A DNA stretch of 64,000 bases, taken from positions 1,054,001-1,118,000 of the forward strand of contig BRON01000003.1 of assembly GCA_024345305.1 (NCBI GenBank), given 5' to 3'. This document shows positions 60,578-64,000 of the stretch, piece after piece. The notes beneath the pieces are model-generated. The model searched no databases. It was given only the letters and a program-made list of their open reading frames with translations, and had not been told where the DNA came from. The stretch's first letter is position 1. The number at the start of each line of letters is the position of its first letter. Origin of the DNA: Mrakia gelida. Its lineage: Eukaryota > Basidiomycota > Tremellomycetes > Cystofilobasidiales > Mrakiaceae. Position numbers and translations under genes: made by a program.

Positions 60578-63500
60578 ATGGCCCCTTCTTCACCCTCCTC
60601 TACAGTCCATCGTCGACGACCTTCCCTGATCTCCATCGTCACTACTCCCTCTTCGCTCTCCTCGCTCCTGTCTTCGTCCCCAACAACATCCACCGCCCTC
60701 GCAGACCAGCAGCAGCAGCTTCAGCAGGCCCCTCCTTCCTCTGCGACCTCCGCCTCTACGCGACGACGTAACGAGAAGGACAAGGAGAGTGATCCTGACG
60801 AGTACGAAGGGGAGACGTTTGTGAACTATCACTTCAACGAAGGAGGAGCGAGTCCAACAGCCACAGGAAGGGAGAGAACAAGAATGCCAACCAGAAGAGG
60901 AACGAGGAAAGGAAGTAGAGGGCAGTCAGACGTGAGTTCAACTCGTCCCTTTCGTCGTGCTCGTATACATCTCTCATGGGAATGGCTTTGTGAAGGGATG
61001 GTGGTGTAGCAGAGAGTGAGCTCGAGAAGGAGCGAGAAGGAACGAAGGGCTCGAGAGCTCACTCGAGAGCTCGAAGAGGGGCTGTGAGATCAACAGCTCC
61101 AACTCGTCCTGCGATCCATCCTCTACTACACATCATGCTCGACACAACATCATCACGTAGAGCATAGGCAGAGGATCACCTCTACGGAGTTTCGAGAGGA
61201 AGGGAGCTCTGGTAGAAGTCGGGGCGAAGGGACGAGTAGCCGGTCGGTGGTCTTCTTCACAATCCTCCGACCTTTCACCTCTCATCTTGTCTTCCAAGAC
61301 GAGTTCACAAGTCTTCTCTTCGCTCGAAGAGGATCCCAGTGACGTACATCTTTGTGGCAGAAGGGTGGCAGGGAGGATGAGAAGCTGGCGGGTCGAGTCG
61401 GTCCGCTTCGCAACCATCAGCTTCCTTCCCTCGACCTGGCTTCAGCCCTCCCCTCCCTTTCCCCTCCCATCTCTCTCGCCTCTGGAGATGGATCACCTAC
61501 ATCTCTCAGTACAGATTCGCTCTCGACACGGTGTAGGTGTTCTCATGCGATGGGGCCTCTGCTTTCGCCCTCACCTTCCACGTTCTTGCTCCTAAACGAA
61601 GGCTTCGAAACACGCGCGCTGACTTCGATCCCTCCTCGTCGTCGTTCCTTCTTTTCTCGCAGCTCAACTCGATTCAGCAACAAGAAACCGACACCGACGG
61701 TCGTCCACACATCCCTCCTCCACCTGGGGTAACCATCCAATCCCCCATCCCGCTGCATGGTCCCTCAGCCGCTTCCTCCTCTTCCTCGTCCTCCAACCCA
61801 ACCTCGGACCCTTACCACCCAGCGCGTCCGGTCTCACCCTCCTCTTCCTCCTCGCCCAACTACCACTCCACCTCCTCCTCCTCGCACCACCTTCGACCAG
61901 CTCGGAAACCTCCCGTCTCCCGGAGTCCACCCTCGACGATCAGCCAGTCCTACTACGTCCCTCACTCGGCTCCCACCTCGTCGCCTCCAACACCTCCCAC
62001 CTTCCCTCCGTCCCTCTATCCTCCCTCCTTGTCCGGCCTTCAGCAGTTCTTCCTCCCGCCTTACACGCCCAACTCAGCCTTCCAGTCCTCCTCCTCAACA
62101 GAACCCATCCTCCCTCTCACCTCCCACCCTTCCACACCTTTCCACTCAGCCCACCCTTCCCCTCTTCCCTCGCCTGGAACGACCGATTCCTCGAGGTTCT
62201 TCGATTCGTCTTCACCCCGCTCGAGCAGCTCGGTAGACGATGCGGACACACCCTTCGGAGGGAACGACTGGAAGTGGAAGAAGGCTCTTGGGTCGGAAGG
62301 AGGAGGAGGAGCGAAGGACGAGAAGATGTTGCTTTCGACGTCGACGGAGAAGTCGTCGAGGCCGGGTTGGGAGAAGTGGTGGAAGAAGCGGAAGTCGAGC
62401 AGGTCCGGGAGAGCTGGAGTGAGTGCGAGAGCGTATGGGGCGACGGAGGGAGCGGGGAGGGGTTGGAAGAAGATGATGAAGGCGAGCTGGATGCCTCAGA
62501 GGAAGAGATCGATTGTGAGCTCGCGTCTTCTTCTCGTCGTTTTGTGTTCGTTCGCGACGAGCTGACCACCTTCGTTCTTTCGTATTTCAGTGCATGTCGG
62601 TGATTCTCTTCGTCTCGTTCGCTTGGAGTCTCACAGCCTTCCTCTACTGGTTCCTCAACCCAGGTTCGTTTCGACTCGTTTCGACTCGTCCCTTCCTTCT
62701 CGTACTCCTCACTGACTTCTCCCTCGACCTTCCTCCACCTCTTTCTTTCCCTCAGACAAAAGCCCTCTCCCCTACTGGTCCTACTGCCGATCCCCTCACC
62801 CATCCTACCACGTCTTCACCTCCACTCTCTCGCCTCACCTCCAACGAATCCCTCTCCCAGCCATCGACTCCTCCTCCATCACTCGACACCCTCTCCTCCC
62901 GAACCCTCTCCTCGCACCCTCAGCACCAGAAGCAGATCTCCTCCCGCCCGTCGGACTCTTCCTCGGGGTGTTCTCGACGGATCAGGCTTGGGAGAGGAGG
63001 CAGACGATCAGGAGCACGTACGCGAGGAGAGGGAAGGGTGGAGGAGCGGATGGGTTGGAGAGCGTGAGGGTTAGGTTCATTTTGGGCCGACCGAGTCCGA
63101 AATGGAGGTCGTTGGTTGAGTTGGAGATGGAGGGTGAGTCTTTCGCGTTTCTTTCGAGGTTTCGAAACAGCGAGCTCGCGTGCTGACTCGCTCTCCTTCC
63201 TTCGTTCACGTTCGTTTTCATCAGCCTACCGCGACATCGTCCTCCTCGACATCCCCGAGAACATGAACTCAGGCAAGACGCACGCGTTCTTCGCTTGGGC
63301 GGCCGAGAACGCGATGGTCCCGTCCGCGACTGGAGAGAAGAGACCCGACTACGTCTCCAAGGCCGACGACGACTCGTTCATCATGCTCGGAGAGATGGAG
63401 AAGAGACTTCGAGTTCTGGGAGGAGTGAAGGTCTACTGGGGATGTGAGTCTCTCTCATCTTTCTCTCTCTCTCGCTCGTTTCTCGCGTCGACTCCGACGC

Positions 63501-64000
63501 GTTTCGTCGAGCTCGACCGCTGACTCTCCCTCTTTCTCGTTTCGTCTCTCCTCTACAGACCTCATCAAGAACACCTTCATGGGCGGAGAATGCTACGCTC
63601 TCTCCCTCGACCTCGTCCGCTACGTCTCCTCCTCCCAACCCGTCCGTTCCCTCATCCACGGAAAGGAGGACAAGCTCGTCGCTCGCTGGATGCGTCTCCA
63701 CCCGGAGAAGGAGAAGATCCTCTACGTCTCGGAACGTTGCTGGATCTACGACCACCCCAAAGCCGGAACCGTCTACGCTCACGGATACCTCTACCCTTCC
63801 ACCGTCACTCGAATGCAAGAGGAACATCTCCTCCCTCCCGACGAACCCGAGGAATCTTTCTACGGCTACTACTCCTCGTCCACCAACGGAACGTCAGCCT
63901 TCACCTACTCCTCCGTCAGCCAGTTCGGGAAGACCTATCGACCACCGCTACCCAACCTCACGCCGGCTCAACGTGTCGAGGCCCTCGTCGAGGGTTCGGA
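60578..64000 (+). CDS. GT31-family galactosyltransferase-like protein, truncated at right edge
   Basis: A Golgi type II glycosyltransferase of the beta-1,3-galactosyltransferase type is inferred. The ATG at 60578 gives a disordered Ser/Gln-rich cytosolic N-terminus (MAPSSPSSTVHRRRPSLIS; later a long Pro/Ser-rich exon from about 61663). A membrane anchor (CMSVILFVSFAWSLTAFLYW) follows. The lumenal catalytic part has LLPPVGLFLGVFSTDQAWER, RQTIRSTYARRG, VRVRFILGRPSPKW and YRDIVLLDIPENMNSGKTHA. The acidic metal-binding motif lies in DYVSKADDDSFIMLGEMEKR, and GGECYALSLDLVRYV and GKEDKLVARWMRLH follow. The RRQTIRSTYA and ADDDSF signatures fit galactosyl_T/GT31. The reading frame is still open at the edge. 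The gap of about 730 nt between the first exon (ending near 60930) and the exon at 61663 may hide further exons or mark a wrong join. Confidence 0.8.

Overview
The window looks like a gene-dense, GC-rich nuclear contig from a basidiomycete fungus, most likely a red-yeast-type Pucciniomycotina (Microbotryomycetes such as Rhodotorula or Sporobolomyces). That placement is inferred from style and not from any database hit. Nearly every gene is cut by many short introns (about 50-100 nt, GTGAGT/GTAAGT/GTCAGT donors, CTGAC-like branch sites close to the CAG acceptor). Spacers are short and the proteins are fungal: GRIP golgin, Spc7, class II DAHP synthase, Hrd1.

Layout. 1-10.2 kb: a zinc-cluster transcription factor cut by the left edge (+), a doubtful small ORF, a long coiled-coil golgin ending in a GRIP domain (-), and head-to-head with it a multi-pass membrane protein (+). 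10.2-21.5 kb: a large imperfect inverted repeat. Its arms (10462-12187 and 19728-20940) bracket a block with a low-complexity hypothetical gene (-) and the ER ubiquitin ligase HRD1 (-). The outer end of the right arm is an intact intron-bearing tRNA-Glu(UUC); the left arm carries a truncated copy of it. A second intron-bearing tRNA, tRNA-Glu(CUC), follows at 21.4 kb. 22-30.7 kb: a small uncertain gene (-), LST8 (-) and, divergently, RTC1/SEA2/WDR24 (+). Both latter products belong to the TORC1 pathway. 30.9-39.7 kb: the kinetochore scaffold SPC7/SPC105/KNL1 (-) with SILK and RVSF PP1 motifs and degenerate MELT repeats, then AIP1 (-). 40.0-45.2 kb: class II DAHP synthase (+) and an F-box/LRR-like protein (+). 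45.2-47.6 kb: unresolved coding signals on both strands. 47.6-52.7 kb: a Gln/Pro/Ser-rich hypothetical protein (+) and the splicing factor PRP17/CDC40 (+). 53.1-55.2 kb: a type I membrane protein (-). 55.7-59.6 kb: a possible orphan coding segment, then an MFS transporter of the allantoate-permease type (+). 60.6-64 kb: a GT31-like galactosyltransferase (+) running off the right edge.

The most notable non-gene signals are three. The inverted repeat has 808-bp outer segments that pair base for base without net indels (mirrored coordinates always sum to 31402). A repeat family appears to be built around 5' ends of tRNA-Glu. The palindromic octamer GACGCGTC occurs 26 times, mostly in introns and spacers, where about two are expected. 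Exon joins were read by eye, so gene ends marked by clear start and stop codons are firmer than internal splice sites.
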